Positions 12,757 through 25,977 of a stretch of 64,000 nt of DNA are shown one piece after another; position 1 is the first letter of the stretch, and each line of letters opens with the position of its first letter. A model generated the notes under the pieces. That model saw nothing but the letters and a program-made list of their open reading frames with translations, had not been told where the DNA came from and did no database searches. Origin of the DNA: Okapia johnstoni (taxonomy: Eukaryota > Chordata > Mammalia > Artiodactyla > Giraffidae); assembly GCA_024291935.2 (NCBI GenBank), contig CM044310.1, positions 118,430,213-118,494,212 on the forward strand, in the 5' to 3' direction. The translations under genes were made by a program, and so were the position numbers.

Positions 12757-15014
12757 ATGTGTCTCAAATACATATGATCAAGAAATTACAGGCAAAAGGA
12801 AACAGTGGTAAAGAAGAAATTTTTCAAAGAGTGGTGTTTGGAAGAGCCGAAAGCCATGAAATCGAAGATTCTTTTCTCAGAAAGATAAAGGAAAATATGC
12901 ATGATTTTGAGTGTCTGTGGACAGATGGTGAAAGAAATGACAGAGGAACCTCTATATCCCATAACAAAAATCTCACCGATAGAAGAGATCATGATAGTAG
13001 AAGTGATGCAGGAAATAAGCCTGTTGAAAGGCATGGATCAAGCTTTCAAGATCAGTTGGAGATACTTGAATCTGAAGGGACAGTTTCTGAAAGTCGTCAG
13101 GTTGTGGCGAACATCAACAGTAGCGCCTCAGGTTTGCCACCTCGGAGAACTCGTAGTGTCCTCAGAGGCAATTCTCATAAACATGAGAGTGCTGTCACGC
13201 ATCCCTCAGAACTGGCACCAGACCAGGAAGCACACAAGAAAAAATTCTACAAATGTAATGAGTGTGATATAACGTTTCTTCAGGACTCAGAACTCACTAG
13301 ACATCAAAGAATCCATACAGGAAGAAAACCATATAAATGTAACATATGTTGTAAGGCTTTTAATGATAAATCGACCCTTGTAGTTCATCAGAGAAATCAT
13401 ACTGGAGAGAAACCATATAAATGTGATGTATGTGGCCACTGCTTTAAACAGCATACACACCTTCAGCATCATCAACGAGTTCATACTGGAGAGAAACCAT
13501 ATAAATGTGATGTGTGTGGAAAGGCCTTTAGTCGAAAAGCAAGGCGTACAGTTCATCAGACCCTTCATACTGGAGAGAAACCATATACATGTGAAGTATG
13601 TGGCCGTGGCTATACTCGAAAGTCACACCTTGGAATTCATTGGAGAGTTCATACCGGCGAGAAACCATATAAGTGTGATGTGTGTGGCAAGGCCTTTAGT
13701 GTAAATGCAAGGCTTGTAGTTCATCGGAGAGTACATACTGGAGAGAAACCATATAAATGTGATGTGTGTGGCAAGGCCTTTAGTGTAAATGCAAGGCTTG
13801 TAGTTCATCAGAGAGTTCATACTGGAGAGAAACCATATAAATGTGATGTGTGTGGAAAGGCCTTTACTCGCAAAGAAACCCATGCACTTCATCAGACCCT
13901 TCATACTGGAGAGAAACCGTATACATGTGAAGTATGTGGCCGTGGCTATACTCAAAAGTCAATATTTTTGATTCATCAGAGAATTCATACCGAAGAGAAA
14001 CCATATAAATGTGATGTATGTGGCAAGACCTTTAGTGTAAATTCAAGTCTTGTAGTTCATCAGCGAGTTCATACCGGAGAGAAACCATATAAATGTGATG
14101 TGTGTGGAAAGGCCTTTAGTCGAAAAGCAAGGCGTACAGTTCATCAGACCCTTCATACTGGAGCGAAACCATATACATGTGAAGTATGTGGCCGTGGCTA
14201 TACTCGAAAGTCAATACTTGTAATTCATCGGAGAGTTCATACTGGAGAGAAACCATATAAATGTGATCTATGTGGCAAGGCCTTTAGTCTAAATTCAAGG
14301 CTTGTGCTTCATCAGAGAGTACATACTGGAGAGAAACCATATAAATGTGATGTGTGTGGAAAGGCCTTTAGTCAAAAAGGAAGGTGTACAGTTCATCAGA
14401 CCCTTCATACTGGAGAGAAACCATATACATGTGAAGTATGTGGCCATGGCTATACTCAAAAGTCAAAACTTGTTATTCATCGGAGAATTCATACCGGAGA
14501 GAAACCATATAAATGTGATGTATGCGGCAAGGCTTTTAGTGTAAATGCAAGGCTTGTAGTTCATCAGAGAATTCATACCGGAGAGAAACCATATAAATGT
14601 GATGTGTGTGGCAAGGCGTTTAGTGTAAATGCAAGGCTTATAGTTCATCGGAGAGTTCATACTGGAGAGAAACCGTATAAATGTGATACGTGTGGAAAGG
14701 CCTTTAGTCGAACTACAGGCCTTGTAGTTCATCGGAGAATTCATACTGGAGAGAAACCATGTAAATGTGATGTATGTGGCAAGGCCTTTAGTGTAAATGG
14801 AAGGCTTGTAGTTCATCGGAGAGTTCATACTGGAGAGAAACCGTATAAATGTGATATGTGTGGACAGGCCTTTAGTCGAAATTCAATCCTTGTAATTCAT
14901 CAGAGAATTCATACTGGAGAGAAACCTTACAAATATAACAATCGGGACAAACATTTTAGTGCACAGTCATCCTTAAATTGCCGTCAGGCAGTTCATACAG
15001 GAGGAAGAGTGTAG
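12757..15014 (+). CDS. KRAB C2H2 zinc-finger protein A, linker and finger exon
   Basis: Last coding exon of gene A, a probable nuclear sequence-specific DNA-binding repressor. The acceptor TTTTGTAG at 12756 continues the phase-1 KRAB exon; the spliced protein is 799 residues. An acidic/polar linker of about 164 residues (HDFECLWTDGERND, then NKNLTDRRD) resembles the linker of the primate ZNF28/ZNF320/ZNF468/ZNF816 group by recall. Fingers start at 13248, one every 84 bp with TGEKP-type linkers: 20 complete C-X2-C-X12-H-X3-H units, then a 21st (14928-15011) that has lost both cysteines, and TAG at 15012. Several fingers replace the core Leu of the helix with Arg, His or Cys (see findings). More, decayed finger repeats follow the stop. 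No orthologue name is assigned. Confidence 0.95.
13500..14675 (+). repeat. Higher-order repeat of a three-finger (252-bp) module
   Basis: Fingers 4-17 follow the order XYZZ-XYZ-XYZ-XYZZ. X is the HQTLH type (13500, 13836, 14088, 14340), Y the C-x2-CGRGYT/CGHGYT type and Z the AFSVN/AFSLN type. Copies are nearly identical at DNA level, which points to recent internal duplication or conversion. Confidence 0.9.
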
Positions 15015-17130
<2,116 letters not shown>

Positions 17131-17888
17131 ATTTGAGGAATAAAGAAATCTTCAGTTCTCCAGCACTAACCTATGATATTACTGCAGAATAAGTATGTCG
17201 AAACTTAATCACGTGTGGAAATGGCCCATTATCTTTAGTGTGTGTTTAATTACTTGAATTTTCTTGAGAACGTCACATTATTGTTCTTTATTTCCTGAAA
17301 GTTTTAAATTCTTACAGCTTTTTTAGAGACTTTCATGATGGTCTCTGCAAAGAAATCAGTAAGACGAAGGGGCTGACTTCATTAGGTGTGGTTCATCTAT
17401 ATCTATCTATTCTGGTAAAACAGGGACACTGGAGATATTAAATTCAGTGGTGTGTGAATTAGGATCAGCGAGAGAGAGAACCATGTAAAACCATGACATG
17501 ACTCAGCATGCTCATTATGTTCAGGGTGCCCTTCTGTACACAGGTCACCGTGGTTATAGGACTGAATGCTCTACAGTGTGACCATGCAAAGAGCAGGCTG
17601 GACATTGAGGGCTTTTCATGGGAGGGGAGTTGAGAAGTTACTGGGGACTGATTGTGTGGGAGAAATAGTACCAGGGAAATGGTCCTTTTCTCCCTTAACT
17701 AGCAATTGCTGTTGTGTGTCAATGATTAATGGAAACTTATTCTTGGAAATTGAAGAGAGCAGTTTTCTTGAAAAATGTTAATCAAAAGAACCAGAAAGAG
17801 GATGTGCATGTATTTGCTTTATCATTACTTGCTGCCATTTACAGTGTGCCTCTGTTTTATTCAGAATGTATCATAAGTCTTGTGCTTT
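17131..17888 (+). other. Probable 3' UTR of gene A
   Basis: No repeat recognised. It lies between the finger remnants and a canonical poly(A) signal, so it is likely transcribed as 3' UTR. Confidence 0.45.
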
Positions 17889-17894
17889 AATAAA
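17889..17894 (+). terminator. Poly(A) signal, likely for gene A
   Basis: Canonical AATAAA followed by a GT/T-rich stretch (gtttgtgtcattttttcc). First convincing signal after the finger array. Confidence 0.55.
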
Positions 17895-18985
17895 GTTTGT
17901 GTCATTTTTTCCATAACTCTGAATGGGTCATGTTTCTTCCAACAACACAGTTTTAATCCACCTCAGTACTTCATAACAGAAACTAGCAGTGCAGCAAAGA
18001 CTCTCAAGGTTGAAAGAATCTCTAAGAGTTTCTTTTCATGGTGAAATCAAATAGACAATTTTGGGGTTATATACTAACAATACACACTTGAGTTCTTCTC
18101 TCCACACTTTGTCCATAGTGAAGCAATTATAGATTCTGGCCCTGTAAAACCTACCCCCTGTTTATATGTGCACTGTATGGTATTTCCCAATGTTATCTTT
18201 TGTGCCCAAATAAAACTAAAAGTATGTGCTTGATGTACATGAAGTGAAAATAGGAATAATAAACATGCAAAAATTAGGAAATAAACTTTGGAAATAAGGG
18301 TAAAAGTGACATGTCTTTTGGAGCTTGGAGCATTCTGAAAAAAAAAATTTTTTTTGTTTTGCTTATTGTTGGCTGAATAATTGTGGCTCATGGGATCAGG
18401 AGCTCTAGAGCATATGGGAATTTCCCAAACCAGGAATTATCAGTCCCTTGTCTACTGCATTGGTAGGCAAATTCCTTACTGCTGAGCCACCAGGGAAGCC
18501 CTGGAAATAATTTAGAAGGCACACTATATGATGGGAACTTTTGTTTGCTAAACTAGAAATTTCATATGTTCAGTCCCCATCGTTTACTTGTTACTTTGCA
18601 GTCACCCACTGGAACAAGATGGCAGCAAATAAAGTCTAAAGGTGTCAGTAGTCAAACATCAAAAAAACACTGTGAGACTGTTGAACAAAACACTGAAGGT
18701 TTACTCGTGCTTTGAATTTATTACATTCCTTTTCCTGCTGTACACATTTTCTATTGTTATATATGATGTTGAAGATGGTTTAAATTACTATTAATCTATT
18801 TTACTAGACAGATAAATTGCTATTTACTGTCTATTGCCTGTGACATTTTTACACTAGCCTAAGAACATTAGGAACATTAATGTTTGGAAATATTTATTAG
18901 GTAATAAGTAGAAGTCCAGAGGATATTAAAAGTCTTGATGTCACATAGAATTAAGTAATATTCTCCATTGTTCATTCTTACATGT
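17895..18985. other. Intergenic AT-rich sequence
   Basis: Apart from the SINE at 18360-18502, no feature is supported. Confidence 0.5.
18360..18502 (-). mobile_element. CHR-type SINE fragment
   Basis: Reverse-oriented; ends in 'gagccaccagggaagccc'. Confidence 0.7.
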
Positions 18986-19255
18986 ATTTAAAAAAAATTT
19001 TATTTATTTATTTATTTTTTTTTACAATATTGTGATGGTTTTTGCTCGCCATCAACACAAGTTGGTCACAGGCATACATATGTCCCCCCCTTTCTGAACC
19101 CGCCTCCCTCCCCACCCTGTCTGTCCATGTCTTCACAGAGCACTGGCTCTGGGTGCCCCGCTTCATACATCAAACTCCCGCTGGCTATCTGTTTTACATA
19201 TGGCAATACATGGTTCAGTGCTGTTGTTTCAAATCACACCACCCTATTTGTTTTT
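18986..19255 (-). mobile_element. L1 3' end, 5'-truncated
   Basis: Reverse of a bovine-type L1 3' end, opening with T-rich/TATTTA repeats and then 'acaatattgtgatgg'. 19256-19694 has no recognisable feature. Confidence 0.8.
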
Positions 19256-19701
19256 TCAGCAGTTTTTCCTTAGCGTAATTTTTTCTGTCCATATGTTGTG
19301 ACCCAGATTTAATGTTTAGTTTACATTTCTTCCCTGCCTTACTCTAACAAATCCACATCTGTGGGTTGTTTTGAGACTTTTAGAACATGAAAATGCACAT
19401 ACATAAGACAATGACGGGACATGGTAGGTACCCTGTAACTATGAAGACAGACAGTTCCTTTAGGACTTGAGTTAATACACAAAAATACTTACAAATAGTG
19501 CATAGTTGATAATTTTGGTGAAAATAAATTCTAAATGTCTTCTGAAAACGTTATATTTTATACTCTGCTTTGTTGTTCTCATGTGACAGTGCTTCCAAAC
19601 AGACAACAAAGAAAAGAGAAAAACATCACAATTTTTTTTTAAAGTAAATTGCCTAATTACCCTCAAATGGTCATATAGTAATTTGACGTTCCATTACATT
19701 G

Positions 19702-19913
19702 GGCTTCCCTGGTAGCTCAGACAGTAAAGCGTCTGCCCACAATGGAGGAGACCTGGGTTCGATTCCTGGGTCAGGAAGATCCCCTGGAGAAGGAAATGGC
19801 AACCGACTCCAGTACTCTTGCCCGGAAAATTCCACAGATGGAGGAGCCTGGTAGGCTACAGTCCATGGGATCACAAAGAGTCAGATACGACTGAGCAACT
19901 TCACTGGCACTGG
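19702..19913 (+). mobile_element. Bov-tA SINE, complete
   Basis: Forward element from tRNA-like head to tail, with a 7-bp target duplication TACATTG at 19695-19701 and 19914-19920. Confidence 0.9.
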
Positions 19914-19924
19914 TACATTGAGGA

Positions 19925-20010
19925 AATATTGATAACTATATATTATATAGTTTTTATATAACTATAATTACTATATGTAATTATATATATAATTATATAT
20001 TATTATGCAA
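19925..20010. repeat. AT-rich low-complexity tract
   Basis: Alternating TATA/ATTA sequence. Confidence 0.8.
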
Positions 20011-20164
20011 GTTTTTGTCAAGTATTTGAAGCTATGTCATCACAAGCATGAAAAGAAACACCTTTTATAAAGAAGAATGCAGTTCTCATTAAAGGAGATT
20101 TTTTTTCTCTCTATTAATTTTTTAAATATAACTGATTCAGTTTGCTCTATGCCTGATACTAACA

Positions 20165-20501
20165 CAACATGGTGAACCTACTCCTTTCAAATTTTAATAA
20201 AAGAGCAAAGATGAGGCAGGGTGAGGTGGGTATGGGTGTAGGGTACTGCTGGGTCCCAAGAAGATTCAGATCTTTTAAGGGGTCGGGATAAATGACAGTC
20301 GAGGGACTCAGCCAAATATATGCACGTATCCATTCTCCCCAAAACTCGTGTCCCATCCAGGCTGCCACATAACATTGAGCAGAGCTCCCTGTGCTATACA
20401 ATTGGATGTTTCTGTTTTGTAAATGAGATCATTGGTATCTTTTTTCAGATTCCAAATATAAGTGATGTCATATCTTTGTCTTTCTCTGACTTATTCACTT
20501 A
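20165..20501 (-). mobile_element. Old L1 3' end (L1M type)
   Basis: Reverse of a mammalian L1 3' end, best seen in 'agattccaaatataagtgat' and 'tttctctgacttattcactt'. The left part (before 20330) is less certain. Confidence 0.55.
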
Positions 20502-20505
20502 GTAT

Positions 20506-22175
20506 TGAAAAGTTGTTGCTGAGCCGTGAAATACTCCGGGATTCTTGGTGTCTGGAGGAGAGGAATTCAATCCGGGGCCAATGATGAGGTTTGATCGCTC
20601 AGAGCTTTTGTGTAATAAAGTTTTATTAAAGTGTAAAAGAAATTTTCTGACATAGACATCAGAAGGGGACAGAAAGAGTGCCCCCCTGCTAGTCTTTAGC
20701 TGAATGTTATATAGCTACTAGCAGGCTAATTGGAGAAAGGAAATGTCTCAAAACTCAGAGATTGGCACCAGGCCCCTCACCCACAACATGCATTTTGAGA
20801 TAACATTGGCACAAGGTGAGTTGTCCCAGGCCATAAAAGGATTGACAGGAATCTTGAAGAAAGGCAGGTTTCCAAGCAAATAAATAGTTTCATTAACATA
20901 GATTAGGAGAACAACTGTATGAGTAAAACATACTGGTTTGTTGAGCCATTATTTGTTCTGAGTCTCTTAAGCAAACCAACTTGAAGAAAGAGTCTAGGGT
21001 AAATATATAGTTCATTAGCATAGCTTAATAAAAACATTTCCATAAGAAAAACACATTGCAAATCAAAACCACAATGAGGTACCATTTCACACCCGTCAGA
21101 ATGGCTGCTATCCAAAAGTCTATAAGCAATAAATGCTGGAGAGGGTGTGGAGAAAAGGGAACCCTCTTACACTGTTGGTGGGAATGCAAACTCGTACAGC
21201 CACTATGGAGAACACTGTGGAGATTCCTCAAAACACTGGAAATAGAACTGCCATATGACCCAGCAGTCCCACTGCTGGGCATACACACCGAGGAAACCAG
21301 AATTGAAAGAGACACGTGTACCCCAATGTTCATCACAGCACTGTTTATAATAGTCAGGACATGGAAGCAACCTAGATGTCCATCGGCAGATGAATGGATA
21401 AGAAAGCTGTGGTACATACACACAATGGAATATTACTCAGCCATTAAAAAGAATACATTTGAATCAGTTCTAATGAGGTGGATGAAACTGGAGCCCATTA
21501 TACAGAGTGAAGTAAGCCAGAAAGAAAAACACCAATACAGTATACTAACACATATATATGGAATTTAGTAAATCGATAAAGATAACCCTGTATGCGAGAC
21601 AGCAAAAGAGACACAGATATATATAGAACAGTATTATGGACTCTATGGGAGAGGGCGAGGGCAGGATGATAAGGGAGAATGGCATTGAAGCATGTAAATT
21701 ATCATGTGAAATGAATCTCCAGCCCAGGTTCAATGCATGATACAAGGTGCTCAGTGATGGTGCACTGGGATGACCCAGAGGGATGGGATGGGGAGGGAGG
21801 TGGGAGAGGGTTTCTGGAAGGGGAACACATGTACACCCATGGTGGATTCATGTCAATGTATGGCAAAACAAATACAATATTGTAAAGTTAAAAAATAGAT
21901 AAATAAACTAATTTTAAAAAAAAAGAAAACGCATTGGTTAGCTCAAGGTTTGAGAAAAGTTAAGTTCAGGTGGAACCAGGTGTCATCATAGCAACACAGA
22001 ATTTTAAGAGAAACCTCCTATACAAAATTAAAATTTTGAATAGAGAAGGGAAAAATATCTGACACTTGTTTGTTTCCTCCTCCTGCTGCTTAAGAGAAAC
22101 ATAAAAAAACATTGACACTTGCAGCCTATTTCCTCCATTTGGAGACCCCTGACCTTCCTGCCTGTTACCCTCTCA
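20506..22175 (-). mobile_element. Solo LTR, class I ERV type, with nested L1
   Basis: Reverse-oriented LTR with TG...CA ends and a 4-bp target duplication GTAT at 20502-20505 and 22176-22179. It is the same family as the forward LTR at 36796-37710: the first 60 bases of the sense strand and the poly(A)-signal region ('tgatgtctatgtc', AATAAA) match. It is split by an L1 at 21059-21921. Next to the shared end it carries about 100 bp absent from the unit B copy. Confidence 0.85.
21059..21921 (+). mobile_element. L1 3' fragment encoding the ORF2 C-terminus
   Basis: 5'-truncated L1 whose + frame encodes the end of ORF2 (pieces [26 protein letters not shown] and [12 protein letters not shown]; stop at 21566-21568), followed by 3' UTR and A-rich tail. 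A target duplication of about 15 bp (near 21044-21058 and 21922-21936) shows insertion into the older LTR. Confidence 0.9.
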
Positions 22176-23290
22176 GTATGATAATTTCCAGGCCCATTCA
22201 CTTTGGTGTTTAATTTTGTTTTCCCAAACAATGTTGAGTATTTCTTGGATAATTCAGTTCAGTTTGTGTTTACTACTTCATATGTGCTAAATCCTCAGTA
22301 CATCTACTCTTGGAATTTCTTGAAGACTTTCCCCCAGGTGTCTGGGCCAAACTGTTTTAAGGTAACCACCACATCTGTCCACATCCGTGTATACTGTCTG
22401 TATGCGGAACGTGGACAATTCACATGCAGCTTTCTTTTTCAGGGCACAGAAAACAACTGTCTGCTTTTTCACTTTATTAACGAAGAAAGGCTTATTCTCA
22501 TCAGCTATTTCTTCACCAGAGGACAGCTGGTAAAAGAGGAGATGAGGGGATAATTTAGTTACATCAGTATGATATTTCATTACTGTCTAATCATACACAT
22601 AATATTCAGGATGCTGTGCAAAGACTTTTTTTTCCATGATCACCAGAGAAATGGCAAAAGGAAAATACTTTTCCTAGTATTGAGGCTGCAGAGCGGGGCC
22701 CTGTGGGGCTCCCAGGTACAGAGGCCTTTTTGGTTCCCATTTCTTATAGGCAGGACTGCAGCCGCCATGACCTTCTGTGAGTTCCAAAGGGCAGAACAGT
22801 TGTTAATCAAAGAAGGATGCTCACACCGGGTCAATCGTGTCCAACTCTCTTGTGTTCCATTGGACACAAAATAGGTTGCCATTTCTTCCTCCAGGGGATC
22901 TTCCCGACCCAGGAATCGAACCCAAGTCTCCTGTACTGGCAGGTGGATTCTTTACCACTGCACTGATTAGGAGACCAGACCACCTAAGACCCTGCACACA
23001 ACTTAATCTTGTCACCAACCCCATCCTTTTACAACTTTGCAGAAGAAACAAGAATATAAGACTGTTCCTGTCTTGATGTATATATCCCTAGCAGACTATA
23101 TAGCCTCTCCCTATTCATCAGGGAGGGGGCCTAAAGTGTTCCCTTTTAGCCTCGCACATGTATAAAGACACTCTTACTCCTCCATAACTCTGTCTCTGTA
23201 TTTCAAGTATTTCGGTTTGTCATTTGTGCACAGACAGCCAAGATTTTGGCGTCAGTATAACCTCCGGGTTCTGGTTCAACCCAGACCTCT
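22176..23290 (+). other. Unassigned; possible second LTR at the right end
   Basis: No coding domain. 22990-23245 has a TATAAA (near 23161) and then 'attttggcgtcagtataacc', which could be an LTR end plus primer site, but no second end or target duplication was found. A Bov-tA lies inside at 22823-22985. Confidence 0.3.
22823..22985 (-). mobile_element. Bov-tA SINE, truncated
   Basis: Reverse-oriented; contains 'ggggatcttcccgaccc' and 'ggtggattctttaccactg'. Confidence 0.75.
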
Positions 23291-23721
23291 GACCTGTTGA
23301 TTCAGACGAATGACTTTCAACACATACTGATGTCTCTAAGATGTGACAGTACCAGACACAACACAGCCCACAGGAACACGCAGGGCCCCTCACCAATGTT
23401 CTAAGGTACATACACCGAGGTTCTCAGGCCTTCGTTGTTGTTTTATTATTACTGGGTTAATATTCCTAAGGTTCCATTTTTTAACTATTACATGTGTATT
23501 TATCTTCTTTGACTTTTCTTGGTATTATAGCTTATGATGACAGAGTTGAAGCTTACTTCAGATCCTGTAATTATGGATAAGAGCAAAAATTAAAGAATTC
23601 TCCCACTTCACTTCCAGGAAAAGGCTTACTGCCAAGAGCCACCCTTCCCCATTATCACTGATTTAAGACCCCACTAGGCCCCCTGTCTCCCTGGGAGAAA
23701 ACCAGACACACACGACGCTGT
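23291..23721. other. Intergenic, nothing recognised
   Basis: No coding, RNA or repeat signal could be supported. Confidence 0.45.
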
Positions 23722-24545
23722 TGTTGTTGTTTAGTCGCTCAGTCAGACTGACTCATTGCAACCTCGTGGGCTGCAGCACGCCAGGCTTCCCTGTCTTTCA
23801 CCATCTCCTGGAGTTTGCTCAAACTCATGTCCATTGAGTTGGTGATGCCATCTAACCGTCTCATCCTCTATCATTCCATTCTCCTCCTGCCTTCAATCTT
23901 TCCCAGCCTCAAGGTCTTTTCCAATGAGTCTGATATTTGCATCATGTGGCCAACGTATTGGAGCCTCAGCTTCAGCATCAGTCCTTTCAATGAATATTCA
24001 CGGTTGGTCTCCTTTCGGATTGACTGGTTTGATCGCCTTGCTATCCAAGGGCCTCTCAATACTGATCTCCAGCACCACAATCCAAAAGCATCCATTTTTC
24101 TATGCTCAGCCTTCTTTATGGACCAACTCTCACATCACTTTTTTAATCACATCCCTAACTGACTATTGGAAAAACCATAGGTTTTCTATAGGCACCTTTG
24201 TTGTGTCCGACTCTTTGCGACCCCATGGACTGTAGACTACCATCCTCCTCCATCCATGGGATTTTCCAGGCAAGAATCCTGGAGTGGGTTGCCATTTCCT
24301 TCTCCAGGGGATCTTCCCAACCCAGGGATTGAACCCCGTCTCCCGCATTGTAGGCAGACGCTTTACTGTCTGAGCCACCAGGGAAGTTCAATACACCATG
24401 TAGTTCTATCATAACTCTCCTTCCAAGGAGCAGTTGTGTTTTTATTTCCTGGCAACAGTCCCCTTTAGCAGTGATTACAGTATTGCATATTTCATGGCTG
24501 CAATTACCATCTGCAGTGATTTTAGATCCCCCCAAAATAAAGTTT
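23722..24545 (-). mobile_element. BovB LINE 3' half, interrupted by a SINE
   Basis: Reverse-oriented BovB from its 3' terminus (gttgttgtttagtcgctcag) through the C-terminal coding part. It is split by a Bov-tA at about 24199-24388. An equivalent reverse BovB lies just before the unit C promoter (56601-57165). Confidence 0.85.
24199..24388 (-). mobile_element. Bov-tA SINE nested in BovB
   Basis: Reverse-oriented ('ccgactctttgcgacccc' to 'gagccaccagggaag'); BovB sequence continues on both sides. Confidence 0.85.
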
Positions 24546-24753
24546 CATTGGAAAAGGCCCTAATGTTGGGAAGGATTGGGGGCAGGAGGAGAAGGGGACG
24601 ACAGAGGATGAGATGGCTGGATGGCATCACCGACTCGATGGACATGGGTCTGCGTAGACTCCGGGAGTTGGTGATGAACAGGGAGGCCTGGCGTGCTGCG
24701 GTTCACGGGGTCGCAAAGAGTCGGACACGACTGAGCGACTGAACTGAACTAAA
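24546..24753 (+). mobile_element. BovB 3' end, forward
   Basis: Encodes the last BovB residues ([15 protein letters not shown], then [18 protein letters not shown]) and the terminal 'tgaactgaact'. It abuts the reverse BovB 5'-to-5' and ends about 10 bp before the CpG island. Confidence 0.9.
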
Positions 24754-24813
24754 CCGTATTTTGGTCTACTCTGCCCGCTGCGCCGCGACGCCCCGATCCC
24801 CCGCGCCGCGACG

Positions 24814-24885
24814 CCCCGCCCCGCCCCGCCCCGCCCCTCCCCGCCCCTCCCCGCCCCTCCCCGCCCCTCCCCGCCCCTCCCTTCC
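24814..24885. repeat. GC-box minisatellite in promoter B
   Basis: CCGCC units pass into about five tandem 10-mers of the form CCGCCCCTCC (24831-24880). The minus strand is made of short G-runs. Absent from promoter C. Confidence 0.85.
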
Positions 24886-25052
24886 CGCCGCGCCGAGACG
24901 CCCCGCCCCCCCGCGCCGAGACGCCCCGCCCCGCCCCTCCCGCCGCGCAGCGAGGTGCGTCACCTTTCAAAGGCCCTATGCTGGTTCGACTTCTCTCCAC
25001 CACCCACCCTCTGACGGCCTGGCCCCGCCTCCAGGCCGGTCAGCTATTTGTC

Positions 25053-25064
25053 TGCGCATGCGCG
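25053..25064 (+). promoter_or_regulatory. NRF1-type site, promoter B
   Basis: TGCGCATGCGCG, one base from the NRF1 palindrome, about 50 bp before the exon 1 donor. The unit C counterpart is at 57280-57291. Confidence 0.65.
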
Positions 25065-25116
25065 CAGCGTGACACACGCGGAAGCGGAGAGCGGCGAGTG
25101 GAGGTCCCAGCGCAGC
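25065..25116 (+). other. Exon 1 (5' UTR) of gene B, start approximate
   Basis: Noncoding first exon ending in GCGCAGC before GTGAGT. It aligns with unit C 57292-57343. Only the 3' edge is supported; the 5' edge is set at the end of the NRF1 site for want of better evidence. Confidence 0.55.
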
Positions 25117-25260
25117 GTGAGTTTGTGTCTTTGGAGTCAAACCTGCCTCTCGCAGCCTCCTTTTCTTTGTACCCCGGGTCTGAGGGTCGCTACTGACTCT
25201 AAGTCCCCGCGCCCACCCCTCCACCCCCAGCAACTTCAGACGTCTCCGTAAGCGGCGAAG

Positions 25261-25977
25261 GGGCGCCTGCCTTTTGGTTTAAAGTCCTCACTGAAGTCAG
25301 TTCCTGCTTTTGGAACACTGAAACGCTGCGTTTCGCACTTTTTTCCGGCTTAAAACCGTTTACTGACCTCCCTGACCCCTCTGCCCTTTCTGCATCACAT
25401 ACAGTTCTATTAGGCGAGGTGGTTTATTCGCTCCACGTTCTTCAGCCTCTCCTTCTCGGGCCCTGGAGGCCTCGCCGGCCGCCCCGCCCCCGGAGAGGCC
25501 GCGTTCTCTCCCCAGTCCTGGGATTCTGGAGAGCCCGCCCCGCTCCTGAGACCCCTCTCCCTCCCAGCCCTCTGTCCTCACGTCACCTCAGGCCGGTCGT
25601 TCTTCCCTTCAGAGGGACCTTTCCCCTGATCCCTGGTGGGGGGAGGTGACCTGAGCCTGTCACGTGACACCCGTGGTTCTTCGGCCCCGAATACCACCCG
25701 CTGGGATTTGGCTCTTGCGGGAGGGCCTTATTCAGTCTCCTACCCTGTAAATAGTGGGCGGAAGGCGGGATCTGGAGAAACAGAGACAGCGACTCCTAGA
25801 GAAATGGAAAATTGAGAAAAGCATGTGGGAGAAGCGGTGGCAGTGAAGAGGATTGTGAGGAACTTGGAAGAGACAGCTTCATGAAAGAGAATGAGCCTTG
25901 AAGGCAGAGGGTGGGGAAAGGAGAGAAATTCAGAGAAAAGCAGGATCTCCGGAGAGTTAAGGGTGAGCAACATAAGG
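25261..25977 (+). other. Intron 1 of gene B, GC-rich part
   Basis: Colinear with unit C 57430-58190. Open frames here are by-products of high GC; no domain seen. Confidence 0.55.

Larger units (their letters stand above)
24760..25260 (+). promoter_or_regulatory. CpG-island promoter of gene B
   Basis: Dense CpG and GC boxes, no TATA box, an NRF1 palindrome, then a short exon with a GTGAGT donor at 25117. The same arrangement recurs at unit C (57166-57420). The orientation follows from the donor and the downstream + strand exons. The transcription start is not mapped; it is probably just after the NRF1 site. Confidence 0.75.

Noticed and set aside
13248..15011. Regular 84-bp direct repeats suggesting a CRISPR-like array
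   Set aside because: The repeats are continuous protein-coding zinc-finger units with conserved Cys/His codons and no unique spacers; the window is vertebrate.
19702..19780. tRNA-like sequence with A- and B-box resemblance
   Set aside because: It is the head of a Bov-tA SINE followed by the BovB-derived tail, not a tRNA gene. The same holds for other Bov-tA and CHR heads.
24749..25072. Overlapping Pro/Arg- and Gly/Arg-rich frames in promoter B
   Set aside because: Translations of the GC minisatellite; no coding character.
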